64,000 nucleotides of DNA, taken from assembly GCA_032716605.1 (NCBI GenBank), contig CM064492.1:48955406-49019405 (forward strand). Reading direction: 5' to 3'. Below the pieces are notes generated by a model. That model had not been told where the DNA came from. It ran no database searches and saw only the letters and a list, made by a program, of their open reading frames with translations. Shown here in pieces: positions 1-10,744 of the stretch; within the stretch, counting starts at the first letter, position 1, and every line of letters begins with the position of its first letter. A program made the translations under genes and the position numbers. The DNA comes from Paralithodes platypus. Its lineage: Eukaryota; Arthropoda; Malacostraca; Decapoda; Lithodidae.

Positions 1-1617
1 CCCCTTCTCTCCTATTTATGCCTAATATCCTAATCTCTTCTAAAGATGTACTTTCTACCCTCTCTGGGCTTAATACTAAGAAGGCGTACCGTCCGGACGG
101 TGTTCCTCCTGTTGTACTTAAAAACTGTGCTTCCGTGCTGACCCCCTGCCTAGGCAAACTCTTTCGTCTCTGTCTCTTCTCTAACGTCTTTCCTTCTTGC
201 TGGAAGTTTGCTCTCATTAAACCTGTCCTAAAGAAGGGTGACAGCTCTCAACCCTCCAACTATCGTCCAATTGCTCTCATCTCTTGTATCACTAACGTTT
301 TTGAAAATATTCTTGCTTCCAAATTTCTTAAGCATTTCTCTTCTCATAATCTGCTCTCAGATCGCCAGTATGGCTTCCATAAGGGTCGCTCTACTGGTGA
401 TCTTCTTTCATATCTTACTAACTCTTTGTCATCCAACTTTTGGGACTTCGGTGAGACTTTTTCTGTTGCACTAGACATATCGAAGGCCTTCGATAGAGTC
501 TGGCACAAATCTTTAATTTCCAAACTGCCCTCCTTCGGTTTCTGTCCCTCCATCTGTGCCTTTGTCTCTAATTTCCTTTCCGGCCGTTCCATAGCTGCGG
601 TTGTGGACGGCCATCGCTCAATTCCTCATCCTATCAACTCCAGTGTTCCTCAGGGTTCTGTCCTATCTACTATTCTCTTTCTAATTTTCATAAATGATCT
701 TCTCAACTGTACATCTAGTCCCATCCATTCATTTGCAGAGGACTCTACTTTACACCACTCAATTAGTTTTCCAGAACGCCCCCGCCAGCAGTCCCTCAAA
801 AGTAAACGTAATGGAGCCATAAAATGCTTATCTTCTGATCTAGCTACTATTTCCAATTGGGTTAGAGAAAACCTTGTTGCATTTAATGCTTCCAAGACTC
901 AATTTATCCATCTTACTACCCGGCAGGAACCTCCAGACGACTATCCCTTATTCTTCAACAATACAAAAATCAACCTTTCATCTTCCCTCAATGTTCTCGG
1001 TGTCTCTTTTTCTTCTGCTCTCACTTGGAAAGACCATATTACCAGTCTCGCTAAAGCAGCCTCCCAGAAGCTGGGTGTGCTCAACCGCCTGAAGGGGTTC
1101 TTTACCCCTGCACAGCTACTTGCTCTGTACAGGGGCACAGTGCATCCTAGTATTGAGTATTGTTCACATGTGTGGGGAGGATCCTCTCACACCGCACTCC
1201 TAGATAAAGTAGAAAGGAAAGCTTTTCGTATCATTAACTCCCGTCCACTCACCAATTCTCTGCAATCTCTCTCTCTTCGCCGCAATGTTGCATCTCTCTC
1301 ACTATTCTATCGCTACTACAATAATCAGTGTTCCTCGGAGTTTTCCCAGTGTATACGACCTCCTCTATGCAGGGTACGTAGTACCCGCCTTGCAACACAA
1401 TCCCACCCCTACTCTGTGCAACTCCAACCCAAGAGTGAAACGCTATTCTCAGACTTTCTTCTATTCAACTACTGAGCTCTGGAACTCTCTCCCAGAATCA
1501 GTCTTTCCCTCTTCCTATGACTTAAATTGCTTCAAACTCCGTGTGTCCAGGCATTTTAGCTCGAACATCTCTTGATTTCGGCCCTTTCACTTGCCTTTTG
1601 TCTCCCTCATTCACATA
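1..1617 (+). pseudogene. Jockey-like LINE copy A, reverse transcriptase and 3' end
   Basis: This is the 3' half of a non-LTR retrotransposon; it enters from outside the window. The frame opening at 18 carries a LINE reverse transcriptase: NYRPIALIS near residue 80, the first catalytic Asp in ALDISKAFD (residue 153), SVPQGSVLS, and the second catalytic block at residues 239-242, which reads FAED where the family has F/YADD. A C-terminal LINE tail follows (SIEYCSHVWGG). Near 1427 the frame breaks: two other copies here (10480 and 27230) have two extra bases (TC), so the last ~45 residues (TTELWNSLPESVF) continue in another frame to 1575. The 3' UTR ends in CACATAGAAAA and runs into a TA microsatellite. 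The lost second-block Asp plus the frameshift make it inactive. Clade is tentative (Jockey or a relative). Confidence 0.85.
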
Positions 1618-1649
1618 GAAAAAAAAATATATATATATACCGGTATATA

Positions 1650-1725
<76 letters not shown>
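1618..1725. repeat. TA microsatellite at the LINE copy A 3' end
   Basis: Nearly pure TA dinucleotides follow the A-rich 3' end of the LINE. Short ORFs read through it are low-complexity artefacts. The next ~200 bases (1726-1921) hold no gene I can recognise. Confidence 0.9.
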
Positions 1726-1729
<4 letters not shown>

Positions 1730-1925
1730 TGTGTGTCATGAAAACGAGTGATATTCCTTCCCCACGCTGCTTTTACATCGAGTGTCTCTATGTCTTCTAT
1801 TATCTCTCTCATAAGTCCGCCCCTCTCTCCTATTCTCATCCACCCCTCAGACCTATTCAAGCAACCCGTATAGGGGAGGACAGAGGCGGCGGCGACAGAA
1901 TGAGAGACAATGAAGAGAAGATTAA

Positions 1926-1993
1926 GGGAACAGTGGTTATTTTTTAGGGTCCATTTATATATATATATATACTTATATATATATATACATTAT

Positions 1994-2042
<49 letters not shown>

Positions 2043-2402
2043 TGTATATACATATATATTAATATATTTTTAAAGTTTCCTCCCTAGACCTCCATCAAAC
2101 CTAAAAAACACCCGCTCAAGATCCTCCTTCAAGATAAATTTGAAAACATTTTGATAGAAATATGTCCCGGCCGAAGGCCCCGCCGGCCGAAGGCCGATTT
2201 CTCTTAAATTACAGGCTCGCTTAAGCTCGCCAGGAAAAACATTGACACCTAAATAACACGAAAAGTCTTAATATTGACAAAGAAATGGGGCGAAAGGTCA
2301 TAACATCGTCAAACCAATGGACTAAACGTCTTATAATCTGAAAACTAATGGGGCTAAACATGAGGAAAAAGGGGGGCCAGAAAAAGGACCCATCTCCCCT
2401 TA
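1926..2402 (-). mobile_element. TTAA-type MITE, family F1, minus orientation
   Basis: The left end follows TTAA at 1922 and the right end reads CCCATCTCCCCTTA. It matches the F1 copies at 16198, 22066 and 63534. The shared parts are CCTCCCTAGACCTCCATCAA, the hairpin core at about 2140-2230, and the alternating CTAATGGGGC / ACGTCTTA blocks. A TA microsatellite at 1957-2040 has expanded inside it. In this copy the GGCCGAAGGCC palindrome is duplicated (2166-2196). It has no coding capacity. Confidence 0.75.
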
Positions 2403-2559
2403 GGTTATTAGGCATAAGTAAGAGAGACGGGAGTGGGGAGGGAAGAATAGCACTGTAATCATCCAAGGTACAGAATTGAGCGAATTTTTTGAGCGAAGAT
2501 TTCAGCTTTGTCAGTGGAAAAGTGGAGGGCAAGACGAAGAACTAAAATGGTTAGCGTTT

Positions 2560-2720
2560 TGGCTAGATGCTAGACAGCCTGGGAAGAACTAGAAACTTCC
2601 AAGCATTTTTGGTTGATGAAAGAGTAACAGATTTGGTTTGATTCTGGCCAAAACATAAAGAGTAACCAACAAGATTTTTTAGTTTGAAGGCGACTGTACC
2701 GTTTGAATGCTTCCTCTTTG
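2560..2720 (-). pseudogene. Jockey-like LINE fragment, pre-RT region
   Basis: The minus strand matches the segment of LINE copy B at about 8590-8690 (FKLKN, then an AQNQ-like block, then the run into the region before RT). It is a short decayed piece with stops and frameshifts, lacking the catalytic motifs. Confidence 0.55.
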
Positions 2721-3059
2721 TTACAGATACCAGTACAAAGGAGTACAGAAGAGTACACAGCAAATCAAGCAACAACAGGTCTTGCAACCCCTCTAGGCTG
2801 CTTGTCCTCCAAAACACTGAGAATCAAGTGTCCAAACAGTGGTTTAGAGTGGGTAAGGGAAAATTGGAAAGGATACTGCTGCCCTGGAACTAATGTCCGT
2901 AGCAGGATTAGGAAGTTAGTAAGGGATAGATGGATTAGTAACATAACACAGTTATAAGTGATCATTTGTATATCTGGGAAACAGAGAGTAACATCTTAGT
3001 AATATATATATATACGCAATAATCCTTGATGAATCTAGGGGGGGGGGGTAAAATAAAGT

Positions 3060-3665
3060 TATTAATTTACAAACGCAGTCAGTCGCGGGTTTGAGGCATT
3101 ATATTAGTCTAGGCGAAGTTTAAATAAATCAACGGTGCTGCAGTCTATAACGTCTTTCGGAAGCCAATTCCACAAGTTGACAACTCTATTGAAGAAGAAA
3201 TTCTTAGATTCGTGCGAGTTAAAAGATTTACCAATAAGTTTGCAACGGTTTGCGTGTAGTTAGATTGGTCGATAGTGAAGTTCTTACTACAGTTCATATT
3301 GTTGATGCTTTTGATGATTTTGAACACTTGAATTAAGTCGCCTCTTAATCTGCGCTGGGTTATAGGAAATAAATGTAATTCTCCAAGACACTCCTCTTAT
3401 GTTTTTTTCTTCAGGCTAGGTATCATTTTGGTAACTATACGTTGAACTTGTTCTAGTTTGACTATATATTTTTGGTAGTAAGGGCACCAGGATTGAACGC
3501 AGTATTCCAGAAGAGGGCGGACTAAGGAATTGTAAAGAGTTAGGATTACTTCTTTGGATCTATTCTCAAATGACCTGCCTATAAAGCCAATTATTGTGTT
3601 TGCCTTCTTAACAACTTCTGTATATTGTTGACTCGGTTTTAGGTTACTCGATATTGTTACTCACA
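3060..3665 (-). pseudogene. Decayed CR1/L2-like LINE, post-RT C-terminus
   Basis: Pieced across frames, the minus strand shows the hallmark tail of CR1/L2-type LINE proteins: LEYCVQSWCPYYQK near 3480-3520, LEQVQR, LIQVFKIIKSIN near 3310-3345 and VVNLWNWLPKDV near 3150-3185. The longest open stretch is only 60 codons (3145-3327). Several frameshifts and stops are present, and the catalytic RT motifs are missing. It is a 5'-truncated dead copy; the clade is inferred from these motifs. Confidence 0.65.
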
Positions 3666-3692
3666 AATCAGTTTATCTGTCTACACTCTTAA

Positions 3693-3920
3693 CCCTTTCC
3701 GACATATGACGCGATTTTGAGCCTATTGGGGGATACTTTAAAGCCTTTGTTACCATGAGTTTTTTTTAGAAACGTTTGGTTTAGTTACTTCAACCTCTGC
3801 AGTTGTCTTTGTGTTAGCTGTGGGCAGAAAACTAATTTATGAGCGGTAATTATAAGAGTAAGAGAACTCTATTTCTTATTACTAATCTGGCAACCTCTGC
3901 GTCATAAATGCGTGAAAGGG
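3693..3920. mobile_element. PiggyBac-like MITE with TTAA duplication
   Basis: 228 bp bounded by TTAA at 3689-3692 and 3921-3924. The terminal inverted repeat is CCCTTTC followed by a GACGC block (left CCCTTTCCGACATATGACGC, right end reversed CCCTTTCACGCATTTATGACGC with a two-base offset). TTAA duplication and CCCTTT ends are typical of piggyBac-related non-autonomous elements. No ORF. Confidence 0.8.
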
Positions 3921-4091
3921 TTAAGCTGAGTGCCATTCATCGAATAGTTTGTGTTCTCATTTCGGTTCCGATATGTAGTACATCTTTTCACATAAGAGTT
4001 GAGACATTGTTACATTCATAACCGTTTGACAGAATACATATCGAGTGACACTGTTAACATATCTTGTTGACCACTCTAACATAATTAATTG

Positions 4092-4640
4092 ACATCATTT
4101 ATGAGATTGACAGACTTGAACAACAAACCGACAGTCTGCATAATATTTGAGATTGTATTATTTGGAAAATGACACAGTAGTATAACATTTTGACAAACAA
4201 ATAATACATTGACAAACAACAAAATAACTGCTATCATATCCTGTGATGCATTTTACACAACAGAAGCTCATGTTACACAGAGGATTGCAATACCAAGGTG
4301 TTGACTATTCGAAACCAACAAATTGTGAAGCACTCAATCCACGAGATATTATTCGAAACAGTGGGATATTCTCAGAAATGAAAGGTAAGAAAATGGTAAT
4401 TCATAACATTTGAACAACTAACTGACAGTCTGCATATTGTTTGACATTGTTACTGTAACTTCTGGGAAATTACACACAACATGATAACTGCTATCGTATT
4501 CCATGAGGTATTTTACACAGATGAGGCTAATTTTACACAGAGGATTGCAGTAAAAAGGGGGTGACTACTCGATACCATAATATCGTGAAACACTCATGCA
4601 CGAAACATTACCTTCGATACAGTGGTACGGAATTGAGCAC
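4092..4640. repeat. Diverged ~300 bp tandem duplication upstream of the transposase
   Basis: Segment 4120-4400 recurs with changes at 4420-4630. Shared landmarks are GACAGTCTGCAT, ATAACTGCTATCRTAT, TTTTACACA, TTACACAGAGGATTGCA and a GTGAARCACTCA block. It sits just 5' of the transposase ORF and may be the repeated subterminal region of that transposon. It is non-coding. Confidence 0.6.
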
Positions 4641-4723
4641 CACTATAAACATTACCGAGGTGACTTAGTGTAGCATCGGTAGATCGCTATCACTCCCATC
4701 CATTACACCCACCCAAGGAGACT

Positions 4724-5608
4724 ATGCCTCGCAGACGCTATCGCCGAGTGTCAGATGAAGATCGTGATAGAATAATTACTCGATATGAAGCTGGAGAAGA
4801 TTTTTTGGACACTGCTGCCGAGCTACGCATTCCTAGAACCACAGCTTATGAAATAATCCGCAAGTTTGTGGAGACTGGCGAAAGACGTGGTTGACATGGA
4901 GGAGGACGACCACCTGTGCTTGATGACGAGGCAAAGGACTTTCTAGTGATACTTGTTGAAGCTACACCAACAATAACCATTAGAGAACTTAACCATACAC
5001 TTCGGCAAACATTTCCACGCAAACGACATGTATGTAACATGACTGTTTCTAGGGCTTTGGATGGGGAACTAGTATCCTTGAAACAGGTTCACAATGTGCC
5101 AGCCAACCGCAACTCGGATGACATCAAAAGCGCTCGTGTACAGTTTGCTCAGTATATGTATGAAGAGGGCATTCATCAACACCGTGTGTATGTAGATGAA
5201 ACCGGCTACAACCTGTACACATATAGGACCTATGGCCGAGCTCCACGGGAACAACGAGTCAACAGGATAGTTGCAGGACAGCGTGGGAATAACGTGACCT
5301 TGATTGCAGCTATCTCCAATCTGGCAGGCCTGTTCTACTACGAAATTCACGTAACATCTGTGACCAAAGAAGTATTCACAAATTTCATGACTTCACTTGA
5401 TGCTGTGCTAGGTCCTGATGGTGCTATGATATTAATGGACAATGCACCATGTCATCTTGGAACTGATCAACAATTTGAAGGTCGTGCCATTAAGAAGCTT
5501 CCTCCACACTCCCCTTTCCTAAATCCTATTGATAATTGATTCTCAGTATTTAAAGTCACTGTGAAACGACAACTAAATGACATAGCTGGTCGTGTTGTTG
5601 TAGCTTAG
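4724..5608 (+). pseudogene. IS630/Tc1-mariner family transposase (DDE_3-like), broken
   Basis: From ATG 4724 the protein begins MPRRRYRRVSDEDRDRI with a helix-turn-helix-like region (TAAELRIPRTTAYEIIRKF). The catalytic core follows: VYVDETGYNLY (first Asp), ILMDNAPCH (second Asp) and PHSPFLNPIDN with Asp at the usual Glu/Asp position. Two in-frame TGA stops interrupt it, at 4892-4894 and at 5537-5539 directly after NPIDN; the frame then continues to about 5608. Only 30 residues separate the second and third catalytic acids, fewer than the usual ~34, so a small internal deletion is likely. The 3' end joins a Penelope-like element at GTTGTTG. No clear terminal inverted repeats were found. Confidence 0.8.
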
Positions 5609-6361
5609 TGTTGTTGTTGTCATACCAGTGTAGTTCATGTTTTGAAGTTTACAACCTTCGTTCGGGCAAGAGAATTCATAAACCACATTGGTATGCTGGA
5701 GGTTGTTTTGATTTTGTGTTAAGTTATTTTCGTGAGAAGGTTACTGACGTTCTTGTTCTTATAATATATTATTAGATTTATACTATCGTGTGGATTGTTA
5801 CAAGACACATTACGTGTTATCATGTCTCGCAGAACTCTTTCATCTGTTTTGTATGCGGGTGTCATCTGGTTACAGTAAATTAGGTTATGAGTCTTTGAGT
5901 TGGGGTCTTGGTGATGTTCAGGAGTAGAGTTAAATTTATGTGTAAGGAATTTGTGAACTTCTGAGTCAACAATATTATTAGAGTATCCATTGTTGATAAG
6001 GATTTGTTTAAATCTGTTAACTTCATGGTGGAAAAGAACCCATGATGAACAAGTTTTATAGGCACGTTGTAGGTATGACCTAATTACGGACACTTTGTAT
6101 CTCTGAGGACATTCACTACGAGCGTTGAGGCACTTTCCTATGTCAGTGGTTTTACGGTAAACAGTAGTAATATATTGATCTTGTTCTTTGCTGATCAGTA
6201 TGTCTAGGAAAGGGATTTTGTCGTTAATACTTAGCTCATAGGTGAATTTCAACACTGAATTTGATTCCAGAGTGTGCTTCAACGCTTGTAAGTGTTTCTC
6301 ATCATGTACAACTACATATATATCGTCGACATAGCAACACTTCAACACCATTACTGGTTCC
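5607..6361 (-). pseudogene. Penelope-like element copy 1, RT palm to start of endonuclease
   Basis: The minus strand encodes the C-terminal half of a Penelope-like reverse transcriptase. It starts with the catalytic YVDD (CCYVDDIYVVVHDEK), then FLDILISK, TVYRKTTDIGKCLNA and the HKFNSTPEHH region. A one-base loss in an A-run near 5731, relative to copy 2 (13915-13950), breaks the frame before the GIY-YIG endonuclease. The copy stops inside that domain, joined to the Tc1/mariner pseudogene. The linker that is 4 bases shorter in copy 2 is intact here. Confidence 0.85.
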
Positions 6362-6365
6362 TACA

Positions 6366-6655
6366 CACCAGGATATATCTACGGTAACGTGAAAACCCAT
6401 AAAGACAACTACCCACTTCGTCCCATCATCTCCCAAGTCACCATACCCACTTGTGCTTTAGCTAAACAACTCAATCAACTCATTGCACCTTACGTCCCTG
6501 CCAAATATTCTTTGAGGTCAACATTTCAATTCATTGATATCCTTCGCACCACAAGCCCTAGCGGTCTTCTAGCATCTTTAGATATTGAAAGTCTCTTCAC
6601 GAATGTCCCTGTCGATGACACAATCAAGATAATTTTGGACAACACGTACAGTTGT
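6366..6655 (+). pseudogene. Inverted 5' part of Penelope-like RT
   Basis: The plus strand reads the N-terminal RT segment: VKTHKDNYPLRPIIS, a PYVPAKYSLRST block and LLASLDIESLFTNVP, which holds the first catalytic Asp. It lies head-to-head with the minus-strand C-terminal half ending at 6361. The 5' part is therefore inverted relative to the 3' part of the same element, as in twin-priming 5' inversions known for LINEs. It is open for about 95 codons and then runs into the shared flank. Confidence 0.8.
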
Positions 6656-7480
6656 GGACAGATGAAACAGATACAGCCTTGGTCTGTCCAAGACCTCAAT
6701 AGAGGGCAGCACTATTAGTGCCCATAAATTATCTGGTAACAGTGATGGTGTGGGGGTAGGAGGTGAAGATATGGGGTGGAGGGAGGGAGGCGAGGGAGGG
6801 GGAAGGAGGGTACAGGAGTGGGAGGGGTAATCAGCGGCAGGTGGGAGCAGGTTGGGGTGGAGGGAAGTGGGTGACCAAATACTTTACTGTGAAAGAATTA
6901 TTAATGTTGTGTTTTGATCATTATGTGGTATTATGATTGCAAAATATTGGATTGCTGGTATTAATGAAACATATAATACTGCTAAAGTTGTAGCAAATTG
7001 AAACAGACACCCTCCAATAAGAAACTGTGTGTTTCTACCTCGAGAATCATAGATGGGGGAGGGGAGAAGGTATTATTATTATAAAGACTAGCACCAAGCC
7101 CATGATAACTATGTGGCACTAAAACTCATGATTAAAACGGCAGAGGTAAGCTAGGCGAATTCAAGAAAGATACAAAGCTATGGGAAAACACGTTACAGAA
7201 AGGTAAAATACGAGCACGAGACAGAAAATGCATAATTTAAACTTTGGTAATGGCATAATAAATAAGTTGTCTAACATCTCACTTACCCACCTTCGATTGT
7301 GATAGTAATATAACGAATTCTTATGCATTAAATATTCAACTATGAAAAACATCTTCGCAGAGCCTCATAATACCATAAGCCTTGATAAGATTAGGTAGAG
7401 GTGTGTGTAGCATGATAAACGCGCTACAGGCAACTTGCTCTCGCTAGTTCTATCTCTCTCTCTCTCTCTCTCGCTTTTGG
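6656..7480. repeat. Left arm of a large inverted repeat (mate at 12720-13105)
   Basis: The reverse complement of 6640-6957 matches 12800-13105 almost continuously: the CTCTATTGAGGTC block, G-rich stretch, CAGTAAAGTATTTGGTCACC and CCAATATTTTGCAATCATAAT. After ~430 bases unique to this arm, 7393-7470 again matches 12725-12800 (GTAGCGCG, ATGCTACACACACCTC and a GA/CT tract). It may be the 5' non-coding part of the Penelope-like element or duplicated host DNA. Confidence 0.7.
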
Positions 7481-7564
7481 AACATAACCACAAACCGTTT
7501 GTCGGTTGTATATCTAATTTACTTTGAAACATTATATATATATATATAATTATATTTATATACC

Positions 7565-7605
<41 letters not shown>

Positions 7606-7799
7606 TATTACAGTAAATGAAGCAAGTTTTATCTACCTATTTATCTTTGCTATATTCATTATGTTTTAGTCTGCAGTTTTACTGTTTTAGCAAATTGGGT
7701 CGACCGTGATAATATTTACACACTACACTATATATATTTGCAGTGCAGTTCCTTGATTTTGTAAAATAAATACTACCATCTTTTTTTAGACATAATTGT

Positions 7800-10740
7800 T
7801 TGCAACTGACAGTAGCCCCTTCTCTTTATCATCCTACTTTCTCTATCCTACTTCCAAAGCCAAAGGCGGATGCAGCAAACTCACAGGCTCATGTTCCCGA
7901 TTTTGACTCCTCTGAATTCTCCACTTTATGGCTCAAGTGATCCTGCCATTCTCATACTAAATACTTCTGCTTTGTCTGTCTTTCCCTTAACTCTACAGAC
8001 TTTCCCAAATTCTTTGGGTATCTAAACTCTTAACTTGAACACATCCTAGCCATCTCTCCTTTCTCAGAAATCATCATCTTAGGAGATTTTGACCCTCACC
8101 ACCACCAATTGCTCTCCTCTCATTCCACGGACTAACCTGGTGAACAATCTATATCTTTTCTATCCTAAATGACCTAGAGCAGTTGGTTCAGCAACCCACT
8201 CGTATCCCAGATAGCTTCGGAGATCGGCCTAACATTCTTGACTTGTTTCTAACTTCTAACCCTTCTTATACTGTCGATCTTTTCCCTCATTTGGGCTCCT
8301 CTTACCTATCTCTCTTACCTGTCCTATCTCTCCAGTATGGCCATCCGATTGAGCCGAACTAGTCAGCCGGCGGGCGGCACTTGTAGCACTTTGGCACTGC
8401 CGACTGGGAGGCTCTCTGGTAGTACTTCTTTGATTTCCCATGGAATTACTTTTTCTTCCGATGCCGGGGACCCTCGGAGAGTGCTCAACTCATTACCGAG
8501 GTAATTCTCTCAGACTAATGTAAAAAAAAAATGGTTTACTCACACTTGTTCAACTTCTGTCCGCAATAAGGATAAAGCATTCAAACGGTACCATACCGAC
8601 ACCTTCAAACTCAAGAATCTTATGCTTCCTATGTTTCTGCCCAGAATCAAGCCAAATTTGTTCTTTGACTCACCAAACACTCTTTCATCGATTCTATATT
8701 AAATGCACTGAACTATCCAATATCTAATGATAATGTCGGACAGGCTGGGAGAGAGGTATCTTGACCAGAATTCGACCCCACTCACTCCAGGTATATTTGG
8801 AAGGGCTGAGCACCATAAGCACTCAGCCATATGCTCATGGCCGAGTGGTTATGGTGCCCAGCTCTTCCAAATATACCTGCAATGAGTGGGTTCGAATCTT
8901 GGTCAGGTTACCTCTCTTTGAACTATCCAATTCTTAAGCTCTTCCCAAGCTTTCTGGTATCTAGCCAAAAACCTCTCCACCTATTGTTCTTCTTCGTCTT
9001 TACCTCCTTTTTTTCCACTCTGACGGCACTACCGTCACTTCTTCCTCTGACAAAGCTAAACTCTTCACCCAAACTTTCGCTAAAAAGTCCACCTTGGATG
9101 ATTCCGGTGTTATTCCTCCCCCTCCAACCCCCTCTCTCCTACTTATACCTAATATCCTAATATCTTTTAAATATGTGCTCTCTACCCTCTCTGGGCTTAA
9201 TACTAAGAAGGCGTGATGGTGTTCCTCCTGTTGTACTAAACAAAACTTTGCTTCTGTGCTGACTCCCTGCCCAGGCAAACTCTTTCATCTCTCTCTCCTC
9301 TAATGTCTTTCCTTCTTGCTGGAAGTTTGCTCTCATTCAACCTATCCCAAAGAAGGGATGATCGCTCTCAACCCTCCAACTATCATCCAATTGCTCTCAT
9401 TTCTTGCATCTCCAAAGTTTTTGGAAACTATTCTTACTTCGAAATTTCTTAAGCATCTCTCTGCCCATATAATCTACTTTCAGATCGCCAGTATGGCTTC
9501 CATAGGAGTCGCTCTACTGGTGATCTTCTTTCATATCTTACTAACTTTTGGTCACCCTCCTTTCATGATTTCGGTGAAAGCGTCTCTATTGTGCTAGACA
9601 TATCTATAAGTCCTTTAATAGAGCCTGGCACAAATCTCTAACTTCTAAACTACCCACCTTTAGTTTTTGTCCCTCAAATTGTGCCTTTATCTCTATTTCC
9701 CTTCGTGGCCGTTCCATGGCTGCAGTTGTGGACGGCCATCTTTCACTTCCTCAACCTATCAACTATTAGCTATGCATTCATATGCTGATGACTCTACCTT
9801 ACACTATTCAACTAGTTTTTCAGAACCCCCCAGCAAGCAATATCTCAAAAAAGTCACGTGGTGACGATGCCATATCTTCTGACCTATCAACAATTCCCAT
9901 TTGGGGCAGAAAATATATTGTTGGTTTTGGTGCTTCCAATGCCCATTTCTCCATTTATCTACCCATCAAGAACTCCCACAGGACTTTCCCTTATACTTCA
10001 ACAATACACAAATCAACCCTTCATCTCTCAGTATTCTCGGTGTCTCGTTTTCTCCTGATCTCACTTGGAAAGATCATATTACCACCCTTGCTAAAACAGC
10101 TTTCCAGAAGCTGGGTATCCTCAATCGTCTCCGGGGGTTCTTTACCCCGGCACAGCTTCTTGCTCTGTACCAGGTCTATGCTCTGTACAGAGGCACAGTG
10201 CGTCCATGTAGTGAGTATTGTTCACATGTGTGGGGAAGATCCTCTCACACAGCATTTCTTGACAAAGTATAAAAGAAAACCTTTCGTCCCATTAACTGAT
10301 GTCTACTCCCTGACTCTCTGCGATCTCTCTCTCTCTTCGCCGCAAAGTTGCATCTCTCTCGCTATTCTACTGATATTACAATAATTTAATCAGTGTTCCT
10401 CACCCTATCTCAATGTCTACCACCTCCTTTACGAAGAGTATGTAGAACCTGTCTTCCAATACAATCCCACCCCTACTCTTTGCAACTCTCCAACCCAAGA
10501 GTGAAACGATATTCCCAATGTTTCCCCTATTCAACAGCTGAGCTCTGGAATGCTCTACCCTGAATCCATTTTCCCCTCATCCTATGACTTTAATTACTTT
10601 AAACTCCGTGTATCAAGGCATTTTGGCTAGAACATTCCTTGATTTTGGCCCTGTCACTCTTTCAACTATGAGGAAGGAATTCGTCACAGACAGTTCTGCC
10701 TTTTGTCTCACTAACTCACATAGAAAAATTATCTACTAAC
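7800..10740 (+). pseudogene. Jockey-like LINE copy B, endonuclease to 3' end
   Basis: A longer but more decayed relative of copy A. The APE endonuclease end is visible near 8070-8110 (EIIILGDFD then HHHQ, the GDFN-HH motif with N changed to D), followed by [19 protein letters not shown] at about 8222-8280. The RT region runs from about 9130. It keeps YADD (HSYADDSTLH, 9778-9810), SEYCSHVWG near 10210 and a C-terminal STAELWN near 10530, but many frameshifts split it. The 3' UTR ends with CACATAGAAAAATTATC. It is interrupted by a tRNA-like palindrome at 8722-8919. No intact gene remains. Confidence 0.8.
8722..8919. mobile_element. Palindromic tRNA-like (SINE-type) insertion
   Basis: 198 bp flanked by a perfect 12-base duplication GAACTATCCAAT (8710-8721 and 8920-8931). 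The right half carries Pol III-type boxes: TGGCCGAGTGG (A box) and GGTTCGAATC (B box). The left half is its reverse complement (GATTCGACCCCACTCA), giving a ~70 bp stem around 8820. It sits in LINE copy B, whose coding sense resumes across the site. The head-to-head arrangement is unusual for a SINE. Confidence 0.75.
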
Positions 10741-10744
10741 TATA

